This document shows positions 6,914 to 14,608 of a stretch of 16,057 nt of DNA, piece after piece. The notes beneath the pieces are model-generated. The model was given only the letters and a program-made list of their open reading frames with translations. It did not search any database and was not told the origin of the DNA. The translations under genes and the position numbers were made by a program. The DNA is from an uncultured Candidatus Melainabacteria bacterium (GTDB lineage: Bacteria; Cyanobacteriota; Vampirovibrionia; Gastranaerophilales; Gastranaerophilaceae). Every line of letters starts with the position of its first letter. Positions within the stretch are counted from its first letter, which is position 1. The stretch is taken from contig CAKVLL010000038.1 of the NCBI GenBank assembly GCA_934757255.1, forward strand, positions 1 through 16,057, written 5' to 3'.

Positions 6914-8503
6914 ATGAATAAAATTCAGATTAAGGCGGAAATACTTGCTACTATTTCAGCACTTTCTACATCATCTCAACCAAATTCATCATTGATTACC
7001 GATTTGAAGATGATTGAAGATAAGAAAACTGTTCTTGATATTTTAATAAAAGAACTTATTAATGCGTCAGAACAAAAGGCATTAATTATTTGTTGGTTAT
7101 TAACTGAATTAATTGAAAAAGAAACCCTAAACAATGAATTGTGGAATGTTATAAAAGCCCCTGAATATGGTGATCATATCAAAATGATTGCTTTTAATAT
7201 GTTAAAAGATTTGGGTAATAAAATTGACTATGATGTAATAAGCGGTTATTTTGAACAGTTCAATGAATTAATAAACAAAGAAACAAAACAACTTTTAGAC
7301 TCTGCAATTATGAATCCTGAAGCACAAATTGATTTTATGGATTTTATGAGTGCAATTGGTGATGAAGACAAGATTATTTTAATAAAATCTTTAGAAGAAG
7401 ATTATGCAAATGACGCTTTAGCAAATATTTTAATACCTGTATTTTTGTACTATATAGGAACTGAGGTCGGTAACGTTGCGCTCGACATTTTGGGTCGTTC
7501 AAAATCGCAGCTTGCATACCACGCTTTGGAACGTGCCAAGAAGTTTGCATCTGAAGATTTGCAGGGCAGAATAAATAAAGCTGTTTCAGAATTGAAAATG
7601 TCAGGAATTCGCGTTGATAATACAGAAGAATTCTACAAAGGTATCTTAAAGGAATCTAAGCCTTATAAGGTTTATGTTTCTTTTCCTGACGGGCATGGCA
7701 ATATGGGGATTGTATTTTCAAGAATTAGGGCAAATCGTACATTGCAATTTTTAGCAATTGTTACAAACCCTCGTTACGGAATTTTGGATTCGTTTGGATT
7801 TAATTCAATGTCAGAGCGTGATTTTTATAAAATTGTTGATAAGTTTTATAATTATCAAGAAAAATACGAAATTAATGCCGGAGTGGCAAAATATTTAATT
7901 GAGCAGGCAGAAGAGGGCTCTCACGCAAATAATGAGCCAATCCCTTATGAATTTGTTTGTTGGCAAAGTATTTTATTGGATGTTGAAGCGGAAAAACCTA
8001 ATTTGTATTTGGAAAAACGTGAACTAAATCAAAAAGATGTCGACAAGTTATGCTTAAGTGATTATGTGCAAAATTGGTTCTTTGACGAAATTACATCAGA
8101 AGATTTTAAAGCGTTTATTGATAAATTGTCAGATGAATATAAATCAAATAATTTTGATGTAGATTTGGATAAATATATTGCAGATAATTTTGATAGTATT
8201 TATACGGCAAAAGAACTTGCTTACAAATTAATAACATTTAATATTGCAGCATATTTAAGAATGCTAAAAGGCGATAAAGAGTTAGCTGAAGTTTTCTATT
8301 CTTTAGGCTCTAATTATGCATTCTTGACAAATATTATAAGAAAAAGCATTTATGAATATTATGTTGGAAAACGTTATATTTTGAAAAATCAAAGAAAAAC
8401 CGCTAACGTGTTTGAAAAGAGAATGCAACCGAGAACTGATGATTTTCAACTTTTGCAACTCGATATGATAATATCAAGTATTGAAGCAAGGTGGGTTGAA
8501 TAA
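6914..8503 (+). CDS. Uncharacterised protein with HEAT-like N-terminal region
   Basis: This 529-residue protein heads the operon. Residues about 1-228 are leucine-rich helices arranged like HEAT repeats; VALDILGRSKSQLAYHALERAKKF is a typical repeat. From about residue 235 the character changes to mixed alpha/beta with aromatic strands (YKVYVSFPDGHG at 251-262, then GIVFSRIRANRTLQFLAIV). This part looks like a separate folded domain that I do not recognise. There is no signal peptide, membrane segment or nucleotide-binding loop. The gene has a strong AGAGGG ribosome binding site 5 nt before the ATG and its own promoter. Its TAA overlaps the ATG of ruvX by one base, so the two are probably translationally coupled. 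No function can be assigned. The neighbours suggest a housekeeping rather than accessory role. Confidence 0.65.
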   Translation: MNKIQIKAEILATISALSTSSQPNSSLITDLKMIEDKKTVLDILIKELINASEQKALIICWLLTELIEKETLNNELWNVIKAPEYGDHIKMIAFNMLKDLGNKIDYDVISGYFEQFNELINKETKQLLDSAIMNPEAQIDFMDFMSAIGDEDKIILIKSLEEDYANDALANILIPVFLYYIGTEVGNVALDILGRSKSQLAYHALERAKKFASEDLQGRINKAVSELKMSGIRVDNTEEFYKGILKESKPYKVYVSFPDGHGNMGIVFSRIRANRTLQFLAIVTNPRYGILDSFGFNSMSERDFYKIVDKFYNYQEKYEINAGVAKYLIEQAEEGSHANNEPIPYEFVCWQSILLDVEAEKPNLYLEKRELNQKDVDKLCLSDYVQNWFFDEITSEDFKAFIDKLSDEYKSNNFDVDLDKYIADNFDSIYTAKELAYKLITFNIAAYLRMLKGDKELAEVFYSLGSNYAFLTNIIRKSIYEYYVGKRYILKNQRKTANVFEKRMQPRTDDFQLLQLDMIISSIEARWVE

Positions 8504-8901
8504 TGCATAAAGTAATGGCGCTTGATGTCGGAACAAAAAGAATTGGAATTGCGTTGAGTGATTATTTGCAAGTTATAGCTACTCCGCATTCTTTTATTTC
8601 AAGAGTTCCGGAAGAAAAAGCGATAGAAGAAATTGTAAAAATTGCTAAAGAAAATCGAGTTGAAAAAATTGTTGTAGGTGTTCCTATCAATATGGACGGG
8701 ACTTTTGGCGGACAGGCAAAAGATTGTCAAGATTTTTCACAAAAATTAATTGGTTTTGATATAATATTAGAAGATGAAAGACTAACTTCCGAAGAAGCAG
8801 AAGAAAGGCTTCGTAGTAGGAAAATAGATTTCAGAAAAAATAAGGGACTTGTCGATATGGAAAGTGCCTGTGTGATACTAGAACAATATTTAGGGAAATG
8901 A
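8503..8901 (+). CDS. ruvX: RuvX/YqgF-family putative Holliday junction resolvase (rRNA processing nuclease)
   Basis: This 132-residue protein has the RNase H-like YqgF fold at full family length. The first acidic strand is ALDVGTKRIGIALSD, with catalytic D8. Next come IVVGVPINMDG (56-66), the EDERLTS strand (90-96, E90/D91) and the final acidic position D118 in the helix VDMESACVILEQYL. The family is implicated in 5' pre-16S rRNA maturation and has been proposed as a Holliday junction resolvase; essentiality in E. coli and B. subtilis supports a core role. The ATG overlaps the preceding stop (TAATG) and the TGA overlaps or abuts the DUF1292 start. RuvX followed by a DUF1292 protein is the same order as yrrK-yrzB in Bacillus. 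Confidence 0.93.
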   Translation: MHKVMALDVGTKRIGIALSDYLQVIATPHSFISRVPEEKAIEEIVKIAKENRVEKIVVGVPINMDGTFGGQAKDCQDFSQKLIGFDIILEDERLTSEEAEERLRSRKIDFRKNKGLVDMESACVILEQYLGK

Positions 8902-8903
8902 TT

Positions 8904-9179
8904 ATGAGCGAAGAATTAGAAAACTACGTAGAAATTACTGATGAAGACGGTATTTCAACAAAATGCGAAATTTATGATGTAATTGATTTTGAAGACAAAA
9001 CTTATGCTTTATTGCTGCCTCTTGACGAAGCAGATAATGAAGATGCTGAAGTTATCATCATGGAATATGTTGAAGAAGGCGAAGAAGGTTACTTCCAAAG
9101 CATAGAAGATGAAGATGAATTCAACAAAGTTTGCAACTACATTGAATCATTAGAAGATGAAGAAGACGAGGAAGAATAG
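8904..9179 (+). CDS. DUF1292 (YrzB-like) small acidic protein
   Basis: This is a protein of 91 residues from the ATG at 8904. An upstream in-frame ATG at 8898 would add two residues, but AGGG at 8892-8895 lies only 2 nt from it. The same AGGG is 8 nt from the ATG at 8904, so the second start is preferred. The sequence matches the DUF1292 pattern: a beta-rich core (VEITDEDGISTKCEIYDVIDF, then KTYALLLPLDE and AEVIIMEYVEEG) and a very acidic C-terminal tail (SLEDEEDEEE). DUF1292 proteins usually sit next to ruvX; their function is unknown. The coding region of the acidic tail also holds the GAGGA ribosome binding site for the next gene. Confidence 0.85.
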   Translation: MSEELENYVEITDEDGISTKCEIYDVIDFEDKTYALLLPLDEADNEDAEVIIMEYVEEGEEGYFQSIEDEDEFNKVCNYIESLEDEEDEEE

Positions 9180-9181
9180 TT

Positions 9182-10531
9182 TTGTTTGAAAGATTCACTG
9201 AAAGAGCGGTTAATGTAGTAAGCGAAGCGCAAAGACTTGCAAAAGAAATGGGTTGTTCAGAAGTTAATCCCGAACACTTGTTGCTTGCGCTTGTGAATGA
9301 AGCAAAAGGCGTATCTTTAAAGCTTTTTAGAATGTATGGAGTGACGCCTGAAGCAATGTCAAAGGAAGTTGATAAGTATGTTATCAAAACTTCAAAAAAC
9401 GTTGAAAATATTCCATTTAGCCACTCTTTCAAAGAAATCTTGAAGCATACTCTTGATTTGGCTAACAAATCAGGAAACAATAATATTCTTTTTGAACATC
9501 TGTTTTTGTCTGTTTTGAATGATAAAAACTCAAATATTCAAACTATTTTATCAAGTTTTAATTTTAATATTTACAACTCAAAAGATATTTTGACAAAACT
9601 TGTTGAAAAGAAAATTAAACGCTTAGAACATCCGGAAGCGGTTGATGAAGATGACAATAAGAGTAGTTTTGAATCTGTTTATGAAGGCGAAGCTTTGTCA
9701 GGAGTTTTAGAAGGTGCAGTTTCAAAATTATCTGCAGCCGGTTACGAAATATTAGGTACTGAGCAAATAATGGCATCCATTTTAGAAAACGCAAGTCCTG
9801 AATTAATTCAAACGATTAACAAATTTGGCTTAAACGCCCATAATTTTGAAGAGAAGCTTTCAGAACAACAATCAAGGCAAGCTGAATATGAAGATAAGAA
9901 AATCATATTTACTCCGAATGCATTTTTTATGATGAATTCAGCATTACAAACCGCAAAAGAATTAGGCTCTTCGGTTATCACACCTGAGCATATAGTTCTA
10001 AGCGTTTTAAAGAACAAAAAAGGTTTAGCTTATGATGTTATTAAATCGCTCGGTATAAATTCAGAAAAGCTTTCAGAAGATATATTGAAGCCGATTGAAA
10101 AGCAAATGCCGGAAGTTCTTACAATTATGAAGCTTGCAAAAGAAGAAGCTCGAAGAATCGGCAGAAATGTTGTAGGGACTGAAATGTTTTTGCTTGGGCT
10201 TATAGCAGAAGGTACAAGCGTAGCGTTTGAAGTTCTTAATGATTTAGAAATTAATATGAAAGACGCAAGGCTTGTTGTTGAAGGACTTGTAGGGTACGGT
10301 AACGAATATTTTGATAAAGAAATTGTTTTTACAAATCGTGCAAAAAAAGTGTTAGAACGTGCTTGGCTTTTAGCTAAAAAATCTAACAAACAAAAAATTG
10401 AAGCAGTTGATTTATTGATTGCAATAACCGAAGAACCTGATTCTTTGGCTATGAAGGTGCTTGACCAATTAGGTGTGGATGCGGTTGAAATTAGACATGG
10501 TATCCAAGCAAAAGTTAGAAGAATGTCTTAA
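9182..10531 (+). CDS. Stand-alone protein with three tandem Clp N-terminal (Clp-N/Clp R) domains, no AAA+ ATPase
   Basis: This 449-residue protein opens like ClpC (MFERFTERAVNVVSEAQ). It contains six Clp-N half-repeats making three double domains: residues about 1-145, 168-305 and 308-447. The repeat signature recurs at NPEHLLLALV (29-38), LFEHLFLSVL (103-112), GTEQIMASIL (192-201), TPEHIVLSVL (267-276), GTEMFLLGLI (332-341) and a degenerate EAVDLLIAI (407-415). The third domain is closest to real ClpC. No Walker A or B motif or arginine finger occurs, and tilS starts 12 nt after the stop, so the ATPase is absent rather than split off. In ClpC such domains bind adaptors and phospho-arginine substrates; a stand-alone triple copy could be an adaptor, decoy or chaperone (inference). 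The start is TTG at 9182, supported by GAGGA (9168-9172) and by alignment to ClpC; no nearby ATG fits. Confidence 0.85.
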   Translation: MFERFTERAVNVVSEAQRLAKEMGCSEVNPEHLLLALVNEAKGVSLKLFRMYGVTPEAMSKEVDKYVIKTSKNVENIPFSHSFKEILKHTLDLANKSGNNNILFEHLFLSVLNDKNSNIQTILSSFNFNIYNSKDILTKLVEKKIKRLEHPEAVDEDDNKSSFESVYEGEALSGVLEGAVSKLSAAGYEILGTEQIMASILENASPELIQTINKFGLNAHNFEEKLSEQQSRQAEYEDKKIIFTPNAFFMMNSALQTAKELGSSVITPEHIVLSVLKNKKGLAYDVIKSLGINSEKLSEDILKPIEKQMPEVLTIMKLAKEEARRIGRNVVGTEMFLLGLIAEGTSVAFEVLNDLEINMKDARLVVEGLVGYGNEYFDKEIVFTNRAKKVLERAWLLAKKSNKQKIEAVDLLIAITEEPDSLAMKVLDQLGVDAVEIRHGIQAKVRRMS

Positions 10532-10542
10532 GTGGAGGAAAT

Positions 10543-11898
10543 ATGGACGCGGTAACCCAAAGGGTTGCGGATTTTATTACAAAATATAATCTTCAAGATA
10601 AAACAATTATTGTTGGTTTCTCGGGAGGTTATGACTCCATGTGTCTTTTAAATATTTTATCTGAACTGAAACAACAGTCTGATTTTTTAGAAATGACAGT
10701 TGTTGCAGCGCATTTTAATCATAATTGGCGCGGTGAAGAATCTTTAAGAGAACAAGAAATTTGCAGAATCTTTGCAAGCTGTAAAGGGTTTGAGTTTTAC
10801 CTAAAAGAAGCTCCAAAAAGTTTGAAAAAAACAGAAAATGATGCAAGAATTGCACGTTATGAATTTTTTGAAGAAGCATTTGATGAATTTGACGCAGATG
10901 CTGTGTTTACAGCGCACAACAAAGATGATAACGCAGAAACTGTTTTATATCGCATTATTAAAGGTACGGGCATTGTCGGTCTTAAAGGAATTTCAGAAAG
11001 AAGAAAATATTTTTATCGACCGCTATTAAAAACAAAAAGGGTTGAGATTGTTGATTATTGTAATGAACACAATCTTTCTCCAAATAATGATTCTTCAAAC
11101 TCAAATACAGCTTATAAACGTAATTATTTAAGACTGAATGTTATTCCGACATTAGAAAAAATTAATGAAAATGTAAAAGATGCGCTGAATATCTTAGCTG
11201 TAAATGCAAATAATGACAATGAAATTATTGAAGAATATTTAAAGCCATTAAGAAGTAAAGTTTTTGACGGTGATAAAATTATTTCTTCCGAATATAGAAA
11301 ACTTATTAAGCCTGCAAAATTAAGATTTTTACATGAATATGTACAAATGCTTGATTTAGATTATGATTTTAAAAAAATAAATGAGCTTTATGAGTTTATA
11401 GAAACTAATGTTACGCAAAAAAATGGCACGACTAAATCGCTTGCAACGGCTCTTTGGCTTTATGCGGATGATAAAATTGTTGAACCGATACCTCGCAGAA
11501 AACAAGTAGATGAAGAAAACAAAAATGTGACAATTTCAGTTGATGGTGAAGGTGAATATCAATTTGGAGATAAAACTTTAACAATAAAGAGTTTTGCAGA
11601 GAAGGAATTTTTTGTATTTCCAGAATCAACATCAAATTTTGCCTATGTAGATTTATCAAAGGTAAAATTCCCGCTCACACTGCGTTATAGAAAAGATGGT
11701 GATATTATATGCCCGTTTGGGATGTCAGGTACAATGAAACTCAAAAAATACTTGAACTCTAAAGGCGTTCCAAGACATAATCGCGATAAAATCATGCTTT
11801 TATGTAATGAAGAAGAAGTTTTATGGGTTTTTGGCGTAGGTATAAGCAATAAAATTGGTGTTAAAATTAATCCGACACACGTTTTAGAGGTAAATTAA
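10543..11898 (+). CDS. tilS: tRNA(Ile)-lysidine synthetase TilS
   Basis: This 451-residue enzyme attaches lysine to C34 of tRNA-Ile(CAU), changing decoding from AUG to AUA; it is essential in nearly all bacteria. The N-terminal PP-loop ATPase domain shows SGGYDS at residues 27-32, AHFNHNWRG (56-64), AHNKDDNAET (124-133), GTGIVGLKGI (141-150) and the DSS...YKRNYLRLNVIP region (183-202). A middle helical tRNA-binding part follows. The C-terminal TilS domain (about 375-451) contains LRYRKDGDII, KLKKYLNSKGVPRHNRD and WVFGVGIS. Length is normal. GGAGG at 10534-10538 precedes the ATG. The tilS-hpt order matches the well-known Bacillus arrangement. Confidence 0.95.
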   Translation: MDAVTQRVADFITKYNLQDKTIIVGFSGGYDSMCLLNILSELKQQSDFLEMTVVAAHFNHNWRGEESLREQEICRIFASCKGFEFYLKEAPKSLKKTENDARIARYEFFEEAFDEFDADAVFTAHNKDDNAETVLYRIIKGTGIVGLKGISERRKYFYRPLLKTKRVEIVDYCNEHNLSPNNDSSNSNTAYKRNYLRLNVIPTLEKINENVKDALNILAVNANNDNEIIEEYLKPLRSKVFDGDKIISSEYRKLIKPAKLRFLHEYVQMLDLDYDFKKINELYEFIETNVTQKNGTTKSLATALWLYADDKIVEPIPRRKQVDEENKNVTISVDGEGEYQFGDKTLTIKSFAEKEFFVFPESTSNFAYVDLSKVKFPLTLRYRKDGDIICPFGMSGTMKLKKYLNSKGVPRHNRDKIMLLCNEEEVLWVFGVGISNKIGVKINPTHVLEVN

Positions 11899-11899
11899 G

Positions 11900-12430
11900 A
11901 TGAAAATGATAACAGAGAATGATTTAAAAGTTTTGTTCAGTGAAGAAGAAATTCAGAACGGAATAAAGAATTTAGGTGCAAAATTGAATGAAGTTTACGG
12001 ACAAGAAGAACTTTATTTGATTTGTGTTTTAAAGGGCTCTGTGATGTTTATGGTGGATTTATCAAAACATTTAAAAATGCCTCTTAGAATGGAATTTATA
12101 AGACTTTCAAGCTACGGTTCAGGTTTTGCGTCAACAGGCAGAGTGAATGCAGTAGACATTTCTTTACCTGATTTGAACGGTAAAAATGTTTTAATCGTGG
12201 AAGATATTATTGATACAGGTCACACCGCAAAATTCTTGGTTGATTTTATTAATCACAATTTCAAAGTTAAGAGTTTGAATTTTTGTTCGTTATTGGATAA
12301 AAAAGTTAAACGCGAAGTAGAAATTGATGCAGACTACTATTGTTTTGAAATTGATGATAAATTTCTTGTAGGCTATGGATTAGATTATGATGGATATTAT
12401 CGCAATTTGCCTTATATCGGTTATGTTTAG
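11900..12430 (+). CDS. hpt: Hypoxanthine(-guanine) phosphoribosyltransferase
   Basis: This 176-residue purine-salvage enzyme converts hypoxanthine or guanine plus PRPP to IMP or GMP. The sequence shows the diphosphate-binding VLKG (43-46), the mobile loop SYGSG (71-75), and the PRPP-binding motif VLIVEDIIDTGHT (97-109, with E101-D102 and the catalytic D105). The purine-contact region is KFLVGYGLDYDGYYRNLPYIG (154-174). The start at 11900 lies 2 nt after the tilS stop, and GAGG at 11887-11890 within tilS gives a 9-nt spacer. The second ATG at 11906 has worse spacing. In Bacillus, HprT interacts with TilS and helps regulate ftsH; here ftsH does not follow. Confidence 0.94.
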   Translation: MKMITENDLKVLFSEEEIQNGIKNLGAKLNEVYGQEELYLICVLKGSVMFMVDLSKHLKMPLRMEFIRLSSYGSGFASTGRVNAVDISLPDLNGKNVLIVEDIIDTGHTAKFLVDFINHNFKVKSLNFCSLLDKKVKREVEIDADYYCFEIDDKFLVGYGLDYDGYYRNLPYIGYV

Positions 12431-12450
12431 GAGTGAAAAGAAGGAATAAG

Positions 12451-13446
12451 ATGAAACAAGTTACATTAATTAAAGGTGATGGAATTGGACCAGAAATAAC
12501 AGCTTCTGTTGTAAAAATTATAGAAGCAGCTGGAGTTAAGATTGATTGGGATATTCAAACTGCAGGTTCCGATTTGATTGAAATAGAAGGAACTCCACTT
12601 CCTGAAAGGGTATTAGAGTCTGTAAAGAAAAATAAAATTGCTCTAAAATCTCCTGTTACAACACCGATTGGTAAGGGGTTTCGTTCTGTAAATGTGCAAC
12701 TGAGAAAAGAATTAGATTTGTATGCGAATTTGCGTCCTTGCTATAATTTGCCCAATATAAAAACTCGTTATGATAATGTTGATATTGTTGTAGTTAGAGA
12801 AAATACAGAAGATTTATATGCCGGAATTGAGCGTCAAGTTGATAATGATACAGCTGAAAGTATAAAAATTATCACAAGAAGTGCTTCAGAAAGAATTGCA
12901 AAATTCGCATTTGATTATGCAGTTAATAATAAACGCGAAGAGGTTTGTGTTGTTACAAAAGCGAATATTTGTAAACTTTCAGATGGTTTGTTTTTAGACT
13001 CTGCGAGAAAAATCGCCCAACAATATCCTCAAATAAAATTAAGGGAAATTCTTGTTGATAATTGCTGTATGCAGCTTGTACAAAATCCAAATCAATTTGA
13101 TGTATTATTACTGCCAAATCTTTATGGTGATATTGTTTCGGACCTTTGTGCCGGTCTAATTGGAGGCTTAGGGATAGCACAAGGCGCTAATATTGGCAAA
13201 GATTATGCTGTGTTTGAACCTGTTCACGGTTCAGCCCCTGATATTGCCGGACAAGATAAGGCTAATCCAACAGCCATGCTTATGTCAGCAATTGAAATGC
13301 TGAATTATATTGGTGAAAAGCAGGCTGCTGCGAATATAAAAATGGCCCTATTTAAAACACTAGAAGCAGATATTAAGACGGTAGATTTGGGTGGAAATGT
13401 AAGTTGTAGTGAATTTACAAAATCTATTATTGATAGGCTTAAATAA
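12451..13446 (+). CDS. NAD-type isocitrate dehydrogenase (isocitrate/isopropylmalate dehydrogenase family)
   Basis: This 331-residue beta-decarboxylating dehydrogenase has IKGDGIGPEI (7-16) and the isocitrate-binding set S79, N81 and R85 in SVNVQLRKEL. Further substrate and metal residues are R95 (NLRP), R116 (VVRENTEDLYAG, with Y123), K170/N172 (TKANI), D203, D227 and D231 (YGDIVSD). The coenzyme motif reads HGSAPDIAG (259-267): D264 and I265 replace the Lys-Tyr pair of NADP-dependent E. coli Icd, pointing to NAD. The S-x-N substrate motif favours isocitrate over isopropylmalate. It would supply 2-oxoglutarate. The chosen start is ATG 12451 with AAGGA 5 nt upstream. A GTG at 12433 would add six residues but its AGGAG-like sequence is too close. 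It is the last gene of the operon and converges on the SRP RNA gene. Confidence 0.88.
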   Translation: MKQVTLIKGDGIGPEITASVVKIIEAAGVKIDWDIQTAGSDLIEIEGTPLPERVLESVKKNKIALKSPVTTPIGKGFRSVNVQLRKELDLYANLRPCYNLPNIKTRYDNVDIVVVRENTEDLYAGIERQVDNDTAESIKIITRSASERIAKFAFDYAVNNKREEVCVVTKANICKLSDGLFLDSARKIAQQYPQIKLREILVDNCCMQLVQNPNQFDVLLLPNLYGDIVSDLCAGLIGGLGIAQGANIGKDYAVFEPVHGSAPDIAGQDKANPTAMLMSAIEMLNYIGEKQAAANIKMALFKTLEADIKTVDLGGNVSCSEFTKSIIDRLK

Positions 13447-13463
13447 GACTGATTTTTAATAAT

Positions 13464-13476
13464 AAAAAAGCCGTAC
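13464..13476 (-). terminator. 3' end of SRP RNA: terminal helix arm plus T6 tract
   Basis: On the minus strand GTACGGC is followed directly by six T. The 3' arm pairs with the RNA's own 5' end rather than forming a local hairpin, so this is a probable but non-standard intrinsic terminator. Nothing comparable is seen for the convergent dehydrogenase gene 17 bp away. Confidence 0.5.
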
Positions 13477-13728
13477 CACTACCTATCGAAATACAACAAA
13501 ACTGATTTTGCTTATAAAATCTACTTTTTAGAAATATAACACCCACAAGGATTATCTTAGTGCTGCTATGTCTCCATCCTGACACGGTTCGATAGCTTGT
13601 GCCATTATAATCTAAATTATCAACAACCTTATAAACATAGGCAATTCCACTGCACCCCTCACAGTAGGCTCTGCACCTCGCAATCGCTTCGAGTCGAGAG
13701 AACGCTACGTCCCCATGGAGTACGGCTC
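13464..13728 (-). ncRNA. ffs: Large-type bacterial SRP RNA with Alu domain
   Basis: This RNA of about 265 nt is the core of the signal recognition particle; it binds Ffh and directs membrane proteins to the translocon. The domain IV hairpin is at 13562-13583 (minus strand): GTCAGG and AGCAGC form the conserved symmetric Ffh-binding loop around a 3-bp stem ATG/CAT capped by the GNRA tetraloop GAGA. Long-arm pairing is visible, for example CACAAG (13601-13596) with CTTGTG (13549-13544). The ends pair perfectly, GCCGTAC (13726-13720) with GTACGGC (13476-13470), and a T6 run follows. The 5' part (GGGGACGTAGCG, then GAAGCGATTGCGAGG) resembles the Alu-domain region of large SRP RNAs of Firmicutes and cyanobacteria. 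The length fits the large class rather than 4.5S. It fills the roughly 300-nt gap between the dehydrogenase and ldcA genes. Confidence 0.9.
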
Positions 13729-13732
13729 AATA

Positions 13733-13761
13733 ATTCTAACACAGAAACTATCCAATTACAA
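13733..13761 (-). promoter_or_regulatory. SRP RNA promoter inside the 3' end of ldcA
   Basis: Minus strand: TTGTAA (13761-13756), 17 nt, TAGAAT (13738-13733) with a TGT extension. Transcription is predicted to begin around 13726-13729, matching the paired 5' end of the RNA. The -35 box lies within the last codons of the ldcA gene on the same strand. Confidence 0.6.
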
Positions 13762-14602
13762 GATTTGTATCATGTAATGTAGATGGCTTTCCAATAGGAA
13801 TTGTTATTTTTTCTTTATTATGCGTTATTTTAAATCCGCCAACAATTGGAACTTCTAAGCGCTCTCCAAGCTCATAAAAATATTCATCCAACCATTCTTG
13901 ATTTCCACAATCAAGAAAATCTCCTAAGACAATACCTTTGCAATGTTTTGAGAAAGCTTCAATATTAATAAGTTGCTGAAACATTTTATCTATCTTATAA
14001 ACAGGTTCGTTTAAATCCTCTGCAAAAAATATAAAATCTTTATTCGGTATAAAATCTAATCCACAAAGAGAAACAACAGTCGCTAAATTTCCACCCCAAA
14101 TAATACCTTGCGCAGAACCGGATTTATAAATTTTACTGCCATTAAAATTCAGTTTTTTACTATTAATCGCATTTTGAAAATATCTAAAAGTTGCTTTATT
14201 TTCTTGCGATATGGTTTCTCCGAAATCACTAGTTGCCATAGGTCCATGATAAACAATTTGACCTGTTTTTTTATAAATCATAAGAAGAAGCGCCGTAACA
14301 TCAGAAAAACCGCAAATTACTTTAGGATTGTTTTTTATTGCTTCATAATCTATATTATTGATTAATCTAATAGCACCATAACCGCCGCGAGCACACATTA
14401 TAACATCTATCTCAGTATCCTCATAAAAACGCTTTAATTCTGTGAGTTTTGCTTCGTCATCGCCGGCTAAATAGCGTTTCTTATCAAAAATATTATTTGA
14501 CAACTTTACTTTATATCCATTTTTTTCAAAAAAATGTCTTGCATTATAAATTTTACTTTCATCACAAAAGCCAGATAAGGCTATAATTCCAATTGTATTC
14601 AT
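13748..14602 (-). CDS. ldcA: Muramoyltetrapeptide (LD-)carboxypeptidase, peptidase family S66
   Basis: This 284-residue protein removes the terminal D-Ala from murein tetrapeptides during peptidoglycan recycling; microcin C self-immunity proteins (MccF) share the fold. The catalytic triad is visible: nucleophile S100 in GFSDVTAL, E195 in FFAEDLNEPVYKIDKM and H261 in GFKITHNKEKITIPIG. ARGGYGAIRL (71-80) and YHGPMA (118-123) are further family motifs. Length is slightly below the usual 300. There is no signal peptide, so it is cytoplasmic, as for E. coli LdcA. The ATG at 14602 has no Shine-Dalgarno; TATAAT lies 6 nt upstream. It is divergent from the MFS gene with a 61-nt gap. Its 3' end contains the SRP RNA promoter. 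Confidence 0.92.
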   Translation of the reverse strand: MNTIGIIALSGFCDESKIYNARHFFEKNGYKVKLSNNIFDKKRYLAGDDEAKLTELKRFYEDTEIDVIMCARGGYGAIRLINNIDYEAIKNNPKVICGFSDVTALLLMIYKKTGQIVYHGPMATSDFGETISQENKATFRYFQNAINSKKLNFNGSKIYKSGSAQGIIWGGNLATVVSLCGLDFIPNKDFIFFAEDLNEPVYKIDKMFQQLINIEAFSKHCKGIVLGDFLDCGNQEWLDEYFYELGERLEVPIVGGFKITHNKEKITIPIGKPSTLHDTNLVIG

Positions 14603-14608
14603 AAAATT

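Noticed and set aside
12433..12435. GTG start for the isocitrate dehydrogenase
   Set aside because: Ribosome binding sequence is too close, while ATG 12451 has AAGGA at good spacing and gives the usual family N-terminus.
13597..13782. Plus-strand ORF of 61 codons
   Set aside because: It is antisense to the SRP RNA and the end of ldcA, lacks a ribosome binding site, and its His/Arg-rich translation is typical of structured RNA read as protein.
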